Below, one piece after another: positions 45,666-53,447 of a stretch of 64,000 bases of DNA. Where the stretch lies: NCBI RefSeq assembly GCF_900103985.1, contig NZ_FNIE01000002.1, positions 310,001-374,000 on the forward strand, given 5' to 3'. The notes beneath the pieces are model-generated. The model saw nothing but the letters and a program-made list of their open reading frames with translations, was not told the DNA's origin and did not search any database. Source of the stretch: Actinacidiphila guanduensis. Its GTDB lineage: Bacteria; Actinomycetota; Actinomycetes; Streptomycetales; Streptomycetaceae. Position numbers and translations under genes: made by a program. Within the stretch, counting starts at the first letter, position 1, and each line of letters begins with the position of its first letter.

Positions 45666-46541
45666 ATGGACCGGGAACCCAACACCGAGTTGCGGGACTT
45701 CCTGCGCTCGCGCCGCGCGCGGATCAGCCCCGAGCAGGCGGGCCTCCCGCCGCACCCCGGCGTCCGGCGGGTCCCGGGCCTGCGCCGCGAGGAGGTCGCC
45801 CTGCTCGCCGGCGTCAGCGTCGACTACTACGTGCGACTGGAGCGCGGCCGCCACCTGAACGTCTCGGCGTCCGTCCTCGACGCCCTCGCCCGCGCCCTGC
45901 GGCTGACCGATCTGGAGCGGGCCCACCTCTTCCGGGTCGCCAGACCCACCCGCACCCGGTCGCGCCCGCTGCCCCCGCAGCGGGTCCGCCCCGGCCTGCG
46001 CCTGCTGCTGGACAGTCTCGACGACGTGCCGGCCATGGTCTACGGCCGCCGGCTGGACGTCCTGGCCGCCAACGCGCTGGCCCGCGCGGTCTACACCGAC
46101 TTCGACGCGCTGCCCGTCCGCGACCGCAACATGGCCCGCCTGGTCTTCCTCGACCCCGCCGTCGGCGCCCTCTACGCGGACTGGGAGGACGCCGCCCGCA
46201 ACATCGTCGCCTCTCTGCGGCTCTACGCCGGCCAGCACCCGCACGATCCCGCGCTGGCCGAACTCGTCGGCGAACTGAGCGTGCAGAGTCAGGACTTCCG
46301 CCGCTGGTGGGCCGACCACGACGTCTTCCAGCGCACCCACGGCACCAAGCACTTGCACCATCCGCTGGTGGGCGACCTCGTCCTCGGCTACGAGGCGTTC
46401 ACCCCGGCCGACGACCCGGAGCAGACCCTCGGCGTCTCCACGGCGGAACCGGGCTCGCCGACGGCCGAGCGCCTGAAGCTGCTCGCGGGCTGGACGGCGA
46501 CGCCTCCCCGGGAGGAGCCGCAGCCGGGCGTACGCGGCTGA
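45666..46541 (+). CDS. XRE regulator with MmyB-like ligand-binding domain
   Basis: 291 residues from the ATG at 45666 (GGTGGAGGG upstream). The HTH lies at ~8-75 (LRREEVALLAGVSVDYYVRLERG). The C-terminal ~180 residues form the MmyB-like domain (RLDVLAANALARAVYTDF, then VASLRLYAGQHPHDP and WWADHDVFQRTHGTK), which in relatives binds a fatty-acid-like ligand. It is divergent from the aldo/keto reductase gene and probably controls it and itself. Confidence 0.88.
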   Translation: MDREPNTELRDFLRSRRARISPEQAGLPPHPGVRRVPGLRREEVALLAGVSVDYYVRLERGRHLNVSASVLDALARALRLTDLERAHLFRVARPTRTRSRPLPPQRVRPGLRLLLDSLDDVPAMVYGRRLDVLAANALARAVYTDFDALPVRDRNMARLVFLDPAVGALYADWEDAARNIVASLRLYAGQHPHDPALAELVGELSVQSQDFRRWWADHDVFQRTHGTKHLHHPLVGDLVLGYEAFTPADDPEQTLGVSTAEPGSPTAERLKLLAGWTATPPREEPQPGVRG

Positions 46542-46611
46542 GGTGGACCGAGGCGAACCGGGGCGGACCGGGGCGGACCGGGCTGGACTGAGGAGGCGGG
46601 CGCCCCGCCCG

Positions 46612-47319
46612 TCAGCTCTTCTTCGCCGCCTTGGCCGTGCCCTTGTCGGACGTCCCCGTGCCCTTGTCCGTGCCCGGGGTGGTGCAGACCGGCTTGGCGG
46701 GCGGCGGGTTCTGGGCGGTGATGCGGTTCTGGGCCGCCTCGGCGGGGGTGGCGAGCTTGCCGAAGGCGTTGCCGATCATCACATCGACGGTGCTGCCCTT
46801 GCGGTGCGGGTCGATCTTCACCTGCGAGCCGGACACCATGGTGCCCGCCTCACGGGCCGCCGCCTCACCCGCGGGACCGGCCACGACCAGCGCGGCCGCG
46901 GTGACCTTGCCGTCGTACGGGTCGGGGGCGTTGCCGAACTTCGCCACCTTGAAGCCGCGGCTTGCCAGCTGGTCGGCGGTGCTCTTGGCCAGGCCGCCGC
47001 GGGTGGTCGCGTTGTAGACGCCGATCGTCACCTGGGCCGGCTGCGGCAGCGGCACGGGCTTGCCGGTGTGCGCGGGCGTGGGCGCGGGGGCGCACGAGGG
47101 GCGGTCCTGCGGCGCGGAACTCGCCTTCGTGCTGCCGTCGTCCCCGCGGAAGACGTGGTAGAGCTGCAGCGCCCCCCAGCCGAAGAGGCCGAGCACGACG
47201 ACCGCGGCGATCAGCACCGCGATGAATTTGCCGCGCCTGCGGGGCGGCCGCATCCGCGGATAGGCGTTTCCCGTGACCCGGTACTTCCCACCCATCCCGG
47301 AGGGGGTCAGCATGCTCAT
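46612..47319 (-). CDS. Membrane protein with LytR C-terminal domain
   Basis: 235 residues. The start MSMLTPSGMGGKYR leads to a basic stretch and one membrane helix (~31-52). After a Pro/Ser-rich spacer, residues ~90-205 form a LytR_C-type domain (VTIGVYNATTRGGLAKSTAD, GFKVAKFGNAPDPYDG). The C-terminal tail is Lys/Thr-rich. Such domains sit on the outer side of the cytoplasmic membrane and probably act with cell-wall ligases. The molecular role is unknown. The VapB-like gene lies 21 bases upstream. Confidence 0.8.
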   Translation of the reverse strand: MSMLTPSGMGGKYRVTGNAYPRMRPPRRRGKFIAVLIAAVVVLGLFGWGALQLYHVFRGDDGSTKASSAPQDRPSCAPAPTPAHTGKPVPLPQPAQVTIGVYNATTRGGLAKSTADQLASRGFKVAKFGNAPDPYDGKVTAAALVVAGPAGEAAAREAGTMVSGSQVKIDPHRKGSTVDVMIGNAFGKLATPAEAAQNRITAQNPPPAKPVCTTPGTDKGTGTSDKGTAKAAKKS

Positions 47320-47340
47320 GAGCGCAGCGTAAGCGGATTG

Positions 47341-47637
47341 TCAGTCCATCTCCAGGACCCGGGCGTGCAGCACCTGCCGCTGCTGCAGCGCGGCGCGCAC
47401 GGCCCGGTGCAGGCCGTCCTCCAGATACAGGTCGCCCTGCCACTTCACGACGTGGGCGAACAGGTCCCCGTAGAACGTGGAGTCCTCGGCCAGAAGTGTC
47501 TCCAGGTCGAGCTGTCCCTTGGTGGTCACCAACTGGTCCAGCCGCACGGGACGGGGGGCGACGTCCGCCCACTCGCGCGTGCTCACCCGGCCGTGGTCCG
47601 GGTACGGCCGCCCGTTTCCGATGCGCTTGAAGATCAC
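47341..47637 (-). CDS. VapB-family-annotated conserved protein
   Basis: 98 residues (MIFKRIGNGRPYPDHGR start). The body is well conserved-looking (RPVRLDQLVTTKGQLDLETL, DSTFYGDLFAHVVKWQGDLY, VRAALQQRQVLHARVLEMD). I recall near-identical Streptomyces proteins being annotated as type II toxin-antitoxin VapB-family, but no VapC toxin gene is adjacent, so I would not rely on that name. The 21-base gap to the LytR_C gene suggests co-transcription. Confidence 0.7.
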   Translation of the reverse strand: MIFKRIGNGRPYPDHGRVSTREWADVAPRPVRLDQLVTTKGQLDLETLLAEDSTFYGDLFAHVVKWQGDLYLEDGLHRAVRAALQQRQVLHARVLEMD

Positions 47638-47809
47638 ACGGAAAGCCTACCGGCCCACCTCCCCCACCCGCAGCCTCGACGCCCGTATCCAAAGGTTCGG
47701 CTGTGTCCCGCCGGAGTGTCCCGGACCGCGTACCGCTCGCCGCCCCGCCTTGTTAGCCTCGGCATCGAGCGCGCCCCGTAGGACGTCCTGCCACCCGGGA
47801 GGAGCGGGC

Positions 47810-48217
47810 ATGACCGAACGCAAGCCGCCCGGGGTCTCCTTCGAGGCCTGGGCCGACCGGCAGATCCGCGAGGCCGAGGAGCGCGGCGCCTTCGCCGACC
47901 TGCCCGGCCGCGGGAAGCCGCTGCCCTCGGCGGGCGGGCCGTACGACGAGCTGTGGTGGGTCAAGCGCAAGATGCAGCGCGAGGGCCTGTCGTTCCTGCC
48001 CCCGACGCTGGTGCTGCGCAAGGAGGCCGAGGACGCGCTGGCGGCCGTGGCCGAGGCCCGCACCGAGGGCCAGGTGCGCCGCATCCTGGGCGCGGTCAAC
48101 CGGAAGATCGAGGCCGCGATCCGCCGCCCGCCCGAGGGCCCGCCGCTGAACCTGGCCCCCTTCGACGTGGAGAGGGCCGTCGCCGAGTGGCGCGAGTCGA
48201 GGCCCCCGGCCCCCTGA
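47810..48217 (+). CDS. DUF1992 (DnaJ-homologue C28-like) protein
   Basis: 135 residues from the ATG at 47810, which has GGGAGGAG upstream. The DUF1992 core is plain: SFEAWADRQIREAEERGAF, LPGRGKPLPSAG, DELWWVKRKMQREGLSFLPP and NRKIEAAIRRPPEGP. These proteins are widespread and of unknown function. The following gene starts 55 bases downstream, so they may be co-transcribed. Confidence 0.88.
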   Translation: MTERKPPGVSFEAWADRQIREAEERGAFADLPGRGKPLPSAGGPYDELWWVKRKMQREGLSFLPPTLVLRKEAEDALAAVAEARTEGQVRRILGAVNRKIEAAIRRPPEGPPLNLAPFDVERAVAEWRESRPPAP

Positions 48218-48272
48218 GCCGCGCCCGTCCCGGCGGCACCCCTCCAGAACCGGCAGCAGCGGAAGAGGCTCC

Positions 48273-48866
48273 GTGCGATTCGACGACGTGCCCCAGCCGC
48301 CTTCCGTGGCCGCCCGGCCGCGGGACGGGCGGGGGTATCCGGTGCCCGCGATCACGCCCTGGGCGGACGGGGACCCGCAGTTCGCGCTCACCGATGTGGA
48401 GCGCAGTGCGCGCTGCGCGCGGGAGCGGCTGTGCTCGGTGTGCGGGACGTTCATGCCGCGCGGGCCCGTGTGGCGGGTGGTGGGCGCCGCCGAGGCCGCC
48501 GCGATCGGCGAGGCGCTGGCGGCCGGGCACCCCTACCGGAACATGGCGCCGACCCCCGAGGGCCCCGGCCACCGCGCCTGCATGCTCTACGCCTCGATGG
48601 TCTGCCCCTACCTGGCCCGGCCCAACGCCCGCCGGTCGCTGGACGCCGAGCGCCCCGACGACCTGACCGCCCATGTCGTACGGGGCGCGGCGCGCGGGGC
48701 GCTGGGCGCGGTGACCGGCTTCGCGGACTACGAGTTCGCGGTGACGCCCACCCGCACCCTCTTCCGCTTCCTGGACGTCGTGGAGTTCCTGCCGCACGAC
48801 ACCGCCGACGCCCACCTGGCCGCGCTGCGGGCCGAACTCGCCGCGCCCGGTCAGGAGTTGCGGTAG
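48273..48866 (+). CDS. Hypothetical Cys-rich protein
   Basis: 197 residues from the GTG at 48273, with GGAAGAGG upstream. It has a CxxC pair in RERLCSVCGTFMPRG and further Cys in HRACMLYASMVCPYLARP, an arrangement that could hold zinc or an Fe-S cluster. The C-terminal part (AVTGFADYEFAVTPTRTLFR) is a mixed fold. I do not recognise the family. Its end overlaps the end of the convergent lipoprotein gene by 16 bases. Confidence 0.75.
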   Translation: MRFDDVPQPPSVAARPRDGRGYPVPAITPWADGDPQFALTDVERSARCARERLCSVCGTFMPRGPVWRVVGAAEAAAIGEALAAGHPYRNMAPTPEGPGHRACMLYASMVCPYLARPNARRSLDAERPDDLTAHVVRGAARGALGAVTGFADYEFAVTPTRTLFRFLDVVEFLPHDTADAHLAALRAELAAPGQELR

Positions 48867-49855
48867 GCGGGCAGGCCCTTGTAGGCGGAGACGCGGACGG
48901 GCGCGGCCGAGCCGTCGGCGGGCAGGGTGACGATGCCCCCGGGGGTGCGGGCGGCGATCTGCGACCCGTCGGGCGAGATCGCGGGCTCGGTGTAGTCGGT
49001 GGTGGCGTGCGGGGTGAGGTCGGTGATCCGCGGGGTGCCGCCGTCGCCGGTGCGCTCCTGGGCGAAGAGGTGGTCGTGGCCGTCCACGGCGCGGACGAAG
49101 ACGATCTCCTCCTCGCTGCCCTGCGCCATCGCGGGCTCTGCGCCCGGGGCGATCGCGGAGCCCTGCTGGCGCAGGTTGTCGTCGCGGATGTAGACCTTGC
49201 CGGTGCCGGGGTTGGCGTAGACCGACGCGCCCGCCGGGCCGCCGTTGGGCCAGGTGTTGCCGGTCTGCGGCAGCGGCTTCGCGTCCTCGGCGGGGATCGC
49301 GTTGAGCCCGATGGGCTTCGGCGTGGCGCCCAGGGCGGTGGCCGGAACCGCGTAGAGACGGGTGGTGCCGCCGGCGGCGATGACGAAGATCAGGTTGTCC
49401 AGGGCGGGCATGCCGTTCGCCGGGTCGGCCGCGCGGATCTGGAAGGTGGGGTGGGACCAGGTCTGGCCGCCGGGGTTGCGGGCGACGATCCTGCGGCCGA
49501 TGCCGTCCGGGTTGCTCACCGCGAGGTCGCCGTCACCGTCCACGAAGGCGGCGGTGCGGCCGTCGGGGGACCAGGCGAGATCGCGTACGAGGGTGCCGAA
49601 GTCGACCCGGGTGCCATTCATCACCACGTACCGGCTGCCGTCGCTGATCGTCAGGCCGCCGTGCGCGGTGCCCTTGAGGGCCGCGGGGCTTCCGGCCGGC
49701 GGGGCCGTGGTGGTGCCGGTGGCCGGGGGCGCGGTGGTGTCCTGGGCCGCGGAGTCGTCGGGGCCGCAGGCGGACAGCAGGGCCGCGCCGGCGGTGACGC
49801 CGGCGGTCAAGGCGATGGCGGCGGTGGTTCTGCGGCGGCGGCCGGATGCGGTCAT
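48851..49855 (-). CDS. Lipoprotein with PD40/beta-propeller-like repeats
   Basis: 334 residues from the ATG at 49855 (GAGGGGG upstream). The signal ends at lipobox LLSAC, so the protein is anchored outside the membrane. A Thr/Pro/Ala linker follows. The rest has repeating beta-strand units of the PD40/WD type (DLAWSPDGRTAAFVD, PAISPDGSQIAARTP), which form a propeller in relatives such as LpqB. It may bind a protein partner or the cell wall. The gene runs toward and slightly overlaps the Cys-rich gene. Confidence 0.82.
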   Translation of the reverse strand: MTASGRRRRTTAAIALTAGVTAGAALLSACGPDDSAAQDTTAPPATGTTTAPPAGSPAALKGTAHGGLTISDGSRYVVMNGTRVDFGTLVRDLAWSPDGRTAAFVDGDGDLAVSNPDGIGRRIVARNPGGQTWSHPTFQIRAADPANGMPALDNLIFVIAAGGTTRLYAVPATALGATPKPIGLNAIPAEDAKPLPQTGNTWPNGGPAGASVYANPGTGKVYIRDDNLRQQGSAIAPGAEPAMAQGSEEEIVFVRAVDGHDHLFAQERTGDGGTPRITDLTPHATTDYTEPAISPDGSQIAARTPGGIVTLPADGSAAPVRVSAYKGLPAYRNS

Positions 49856-50081
49856 GTCGGTTTCCCCCTCGGACGGTTCGGTCGGGCGCCCATACGGCGC
49901 TGACAGCACAGTGACCCGTCAACTTCGCGGCGATGTGCGCCAGTTGTCACGACCCGGCAACAGAGGCGGGGCACCCGCGCGGGGCCGGGGACAGACCTGT
50001 GCGGGTGAAGTCGGCGGACGCGGGCTGACGCCTGGCGCCCGCAGCCGTGCCCTGCGGGCGGCAGGCGGCGTTGTACGGCGC

Positions 50082-50345
50082 ATGAACGTATTCCGCATCC
50101 TCACCACCGCCGCGGCCGGCTCCTTCGTGCTGGCCGCCGCCGCACCCGCCGTCCAGGCGGCCGACCTCAGCTCCACCCTGACGAGCACCGCCCTGACCGC
50201 CTCCACCGCGGGCGAGCAGGCCGGCAGCGCCGCCTCCGGCGTGGTCCAGCAGTCGGGCGTGGGCCCGAAGGTCGCCGCCGTGCAGAAGGCCGTGCAGGCC
50301 GGCGCGGACGCGGTGAGCGCCGGCAACGAGCTGATCAACAGCTGA
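50082..50345 (+). CDS. Small secreted Ala/Ser-rich protein
   Basis: 87 residues from the ATG at 50082. Residues 1-27 are a signal peptide (MNVFRILTTAAAGSFVLAAA, AVQA cleavage). The mature ~60 residues are Ser/Thr/Ala/Gly/Val-rich with no Cys (GVVQQSGVGPKVAAVQKAVQ). This resembles several short secreted Streptomyces proteins without known function. Two GC-rich inverted repeats follow; the second is a strong terminator. Confidence 0.7.
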   Translation: MNVFRILTTAAAGSFVLAAAAPAVQAADLSSTLTSTALTASTAGEQAGSAASGVVQQSGVGPKVAAVQKAVQAGADAVSAGNELINS

Positions 50346-50394
50346 TCCCCGGCCGGCCGGCGGCGCGCCTGCGGCCGGCCGGCACGGCAGGTAT

Positions 50395-50436
50395 GCGCAA
50401 GGGGTGCCCCTCCGCCCGGAGGGGCACCCCTTGCGC
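50395..50436. terminator. Strong bidirectional terminator
   Basis: GCGCAAGGGGTGCCCCTCCG pairs with CGGAGGGGCACCCCTTGCGC around CC, between two convergent genes. Confidence 0.85.
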
Positions 50437-50465
50437 GTCCGGCCCGCCCGTCCGGCGTGCGCGGG

Positions 50466-50966
50466 TCAGCGGCGGATCGTGCTCACCGGGACCAGGGCGT
50501 GGGCGGCGGTGTGCAGCACATCCTCGTCGGCGGCGAAGGCGCGCAGCTGGTCCTCGTCGATCCGGGCCCCGGGCCGTGCCTGCGGCCAGGGCCGGCTGGC
50601 GAGGATCAGGTAGACGGTGCCGCGGTCGCGGGCGGCGGCCTCCCACTCGGGGGGCACCGGGCAGGTCGCCTTCAGGTACGGCATGGTGACCACCGCCTTG
50701 CCGCCCTCCACGAGCACCCGTACCTCGGTGCGGGGCGAGTTCGCCACCTCCAGCACCTCGCCGCCCACCGGCAGCCCGATCTCCTCGGCGGCGGCCAGCA
50801 CCGCCTCCTGGCCGGACTGCGGGCCCTGCACCCCGTCGCCGAGCGAGTAGGCCATCAGGAAGGGCATGTCGGCGCCGTCCTCGGCGGCGCCCGCCCACGG
50901 GATCACCACGAGGGTGCCCATGCGGGCCTGGAGCGAGGGTGCGGCTGCGGTGTCGGTCTGGCTCAT
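50466..50966 (-). CDS. DUF5949-family protein
   Basis: 166 residues, cytoplasmic by appearance. Typical features are the start MSQTDTAAAPSLQARMGTLV, MPFLMAYSLGDGVQGP, and the end DVLHTAAHALVPVSTIRR. DUF5949 is a Streptomyces-group family without a known role. It is convergent with the small secreted gene and divergent from the chaplin gene across 318 bases. Confidence 0.8.
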   Translation of the reverse strand: MSQTDTAAAPSLQARMGTLVVIPWAGAAEDGADMPFLMAYSLGDGVQGPQSGQEAVLAAAEEIGLPVGGEVLEVANSPRTEVRVLVEGGKAVVTMPYLKATCPVPPEWEAAARDRGTVYLILASRPWPQARPGARIDEDQLRAFAADEDVLHTAAHALVPVSTIRR

Positions 50967-51284
50967 GCGCGGACCCTAACCGGCGGGCGGGGTGCGGCCG
51001 GGGCAAAGTCACCTTCCTGGGCGACGCGCGGCCGCGATGTTCCCCCGAACGTGGCAGCCGCGGCCGAGGCGGGAGACGGGAATGCCCGTCCGGTGCGCGC
51101 CTGACGGGGTATTCCGGCGGCACGCGGACGGGCAAGGCGCCGTTTTTCCCGGTGAACTCCCGCCGCCGCTCACCGATTCGGCGCAACGCGCGTGACCATT
51201 CGTGCCCCCGGCCGTTGCGCAGAGCGCCAAAAGCCGCATCACGCGGCGTTTTCCTTCTCTCGCATTCGTCTCAAGGAGATCTTG
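50967..51284. other. Divergent intergenic region before the chaplin gene
   Basis: 318 bases. It holds the promoters of the DUF5949 gene and of the chaplin gene. No clear conserved operator was recognised; the AAGGAG at 51273 is the chaplin ribosome site. Confidence 0.4.
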
Positions 51285-51560
51285 ATGTCGCGTATCGCAA
51301 AGGCTGCGGCCCTCACCGCCGCCGCCGGTGCCGCCCTGGCCGCCGGCGCTGGTGTGGCTTCCGCCGACGCCAACGCCGGAGCTGCTGCGGTCGGTTCCCC
51401 GGGCGTCCTGTCCGGCAACCTCGTCCAGGTGCCGGTGCACATCCCGGTGAACGTCTGCGGCAACACCGTGGACGTCATCGGCCTGCTGAACCCCGCGTTC
51501 GGCAACCAGTGCGAGAACAGCTCCACCACGCAGACCGACAACGGCGGTTCGTGGTACTAG
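51285..51560 (+). CDS. Short chaplin
   Basis: 91 residues from the ATG at 51285 with AAGGAG 6 bases upstream. Residues 1-28 are a signal peptide. The mature part is one chaplin domain: AGAAAVGSPGVLSGNLVQVP, then PVNVCGNTVDVIGLLNPAFG and a second Cys in NQCENSS. The two Cys form the conserved disulfide, and there is no LPxTG anchor, so it is a secreted short chaplin of the ChpE/ChpH type. Such proteins assemble into amyloid fibres that make aerial hyphae hydrophobic. The tail DNGGSWY is a variable extension. Confidence 0.92.
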   Translation: MSRIAKAAALTAAAGAALAAGAGVASADANAGAAAVGSPGVLSGNLVQVPVHIPVNVCGNTVDVIGLLNPAFGNQCENSSTTQTDNGGSWY

Positions 51561-51616
51561 GCAGCAGCCAGGCATCAGCAGGTACAGCCCGGCGCAGCAG
51601 CGCCCGCGCCTGCGGG

Positions 51617-51652
51617 ACGGCCCCCCGCTTCCGGACGGAGGCGGGGGGCCGT
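51617..51652. terminator. Hairpin terminator between chaplin and melC2
   Basis: ACGGCCCCCCGC pairs with GCGGGGGGCCGT around TTCCGGACGGAG, between the convergent chaplin and tyrosinase genes. Confidence 0.75.
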
Positions 51653-51723
51653 TCCGCGCGCTGCGGGCGGTAAGGGGGCGTGAGGGGCCGACGGGGGCCG
51701 TGGGCGGCCGGTGCCGGCCGGGG

Positions 51724-52584
51724 TCACTCCTCCTCGTACGTGTAGTACGTGCGGTGGTCGAGCACCGCGGAGGGCTTGACGTTGAACGGCGGCATCGGCT
51801 CGGACGCGCTGAGCACCCGGCCGTGCTGCGGGTCGGAGGCGGCGAGCGGCCTGCTCGGCAGGTAGAAGGCCGCGTGCGGGTGCTGCCGCTGCCAGCGCAC
51901 CCAGATCAGGTCGATGAAGGCGTGGTGCAGCCAGAACACGGGGTCGTTGGGCGAGGAGCCGCCGGTCATGTGGCCGCCGACCCACTGGTGCACCCGGTTG
52001 TGCAGGTAGCCGCCTTTGGCGTCGCCGACCGTCCAGCCCTCCATCTTGTTGCGGAAGCCCTGGGTGGAGGGGGCGGAGTTCCAGGGCGCGGTGTCGTAGG
52101 TGCCGATCTTCAGCGCGCCGGCCAGCTCGGCCGCGGTGGGCAGCACGATCGGGCGGTCCGGGCGGCCCATGTCGCGGGTGAGGTACTTCTCGTCGGTGAC
52201 GCCGAAGGTGATCGGCCAGTTGCCGCTGACGTGGGCGAACGGGCCGGTCATCACCTGGCCGTCGCTGCTGCGGCCGTTGCCGCCCATGAAGTCGTCGTCC
52301 CACAGCGCGGAGTTCTGCGAGCGGTCGGCGGTCCAGTCCCAGTAGGGGATCGTGACGCTCGGGTCGAACATCTGCAGCTCGTGCTCGAAGACCAGCAGGA
52401 ACTGGCGGTGCCAGGGGAAGAAGGTGGGCGCCATGTGGGCCATCCGCAGCCCGGTCTCCCCGTCGGCCGCGAAGTACTTGGTGTGCAGCCGGACGTACTT
52501 GTCGTACCGCCCGGTCCGCTTGAGCTGCAGGACCGCCTGGACGAAGCGCGAGCGCTGGTCGCTGGTGAGATTCCGCTGGTTCAT
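51724..52584 (-). CDS. melC2: Tyrosinase MelC2
   Basis: 286 residues from the ATG at 52584 (MNQRNLTSDQ); a GTG at 52596 is an alternative. The binuclear copper enzyme oxidises tyrosine and L-DOPA to quinones, leading to melanin. CuA ligands are in LHTKYF, APTFFPWHRQF and FEHELQ; CuB ligands are in HNRVHQWVGGH and DPVFWLHHAFID. All six His appear present. It has no export signal of its own and is thought to be carried and loaded with copper by MelC1, the gene directly upstream. Confidence 0.95.
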   Translation of the reverse strand: MNQRNLTSDQRSRFVQAVLQLKRTGRYDKYVRLHTKYFAADGETGLRMAHMAPTFFPWHRQFLLVFEHELQMFDPSVTIPYWDWTADRSQNSALWDDDFMGGNGRSSDGQVMTGPFAHVSGNWPITFGVTDEKYLTRDMGRPDRPIVLPTAAELAGALKIGTYDTAPWNSAPSTQGFRNKMEGWTVGDAKGGYLHNRVHQWVGGHMTGGSSPNDPVFWLHHAFIDLIWVRWQRQHPHAAFYLPSRPLAASDPQHGRVLSASEPMPPFNVKPSAVLDHRTYYTYEEE

Positions 52585-52623
52585 CCGGGTGTACACAGGT
52601 GCGGGCCCTTCGCGCTCGGTCGG

Positions 52624-53073
52624 TCAGTGGTGGTGCGCGGCGGCCTCGGACAGCTGGGCGTGCCCAATGACGTCGACCGCGCCGCGGGCGGTGTCCAGCG
52701 GGGTGGCGTACGCCTGGTAGTGGTTGGCCATGCTGATCCAGCTGCCGTCCACCCGGCGCATCAGCTCCAGCTCGCGGCCGTCGACGAGGATGCGGGCGCC
52801 GGCCGGCTCGGGGGCGGTGAAGCCCTGGATGCGGCGGCCGCAGTAGACCTCGTCGAACAGGGGCGTGCCGCCGTCGGCGGGGTCGGCCGGCTCCGTGCCA
52901 CTCATGCCGCTCATACCGTTCATGCCGGCGCCGGGCGCGGGGTCCGCCGCTCTGCCGGGTGCGCCCGAACGGGTGATTCCGGCCGCGGCGACCGGCCGGA
53001 GCGCTGCTGCGGTGCCGGCGACGGCGGCCGCGGTGGTGAGTCCGGTCCTGAGCACTCTCCTGCGTGAGACCAT
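52624..53073 (-). CDS. melC1: Tyrosinase cofactor MelC1
   Basis: 149 residues from the ATG at 53073, with GGGAGGAG upstream. The N-terminus MVSRRRVLRTGLTTAAAVAG is a twin-arginine signal. The Met-rich stretch (MNGMSGMSG) and His-rich end (EAAAHHH) could bind copper. The core FDEVYCGRRIQGF, VDGRELELMRRVDGSWIS and the ANHYQAYATPLDTARGAVD end match MelC1, the copper chaperone and Tat escort for tyrosinase. melC2 follows after about 40 bases. Confidence 0.93.
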   Translation of the reverse strand: MVSRRRVLRTGLTTAAAVAGTAAALRPVAAAGITRSGAPGRAADPAPGAGMNGMSGMSGTEPADPADGGTPLFDEVYCGRRIQGFTAPEPAGARILVDGRELELMRRVDGSWISMANHYQAYATPLDTARGAVDVIGHAQLSEAAAHHH

Positions 53074-53447
53074 GCCCGACTCCTCCCTATTTGTTCGGCG
53101 AACATCATGCCGCCGCGGGGCCGGGTGTCCGGGCGCCACGAGGGGCGAGGGGCAAATCGTTTCCGCGATTTCCTCCGGACGAGTGAGTTCGGCCACCCCT
53201 GGTGGGTCAAGCGTGCGGGCCCGAATTCCCGATACGGCACGGCGGATTGACGGGGACGGCTTTCCCACGGCTCTCCGGTAGGACAAGCGGACCGTATGAC
53301 ACGGCACGCCGCGTACGGCCTAAAGGTGGTCACGCGTCATTTCTTCGTACGTTATGACTGACCGTCACGCGGCTTTCCGCAGTGGGTGAGTGCCGCGTCC
53401 GCGCGGCGCCTTTTGCCCGCGCGTCCCCGACCGAGCGAGGAGTAGCC
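53074..53447. other. Divergent promoter region of melC and the GH26-like gene
   Basis: 374 bases between divergent genes. GGGAGGAG before melC1 and GCGAGGAGTAG before the hydrolase gene are their ribosome sites. No operator was recognised. Confidence 0.4.

Noticed and set aside
47341..47637. A toxin-antitoxin pair at the VapB-annotated gene
   Set aside because: No PIN-domain toxin lies on either side; the neighbours are a LytR_C protein and a DUF1992 protein.
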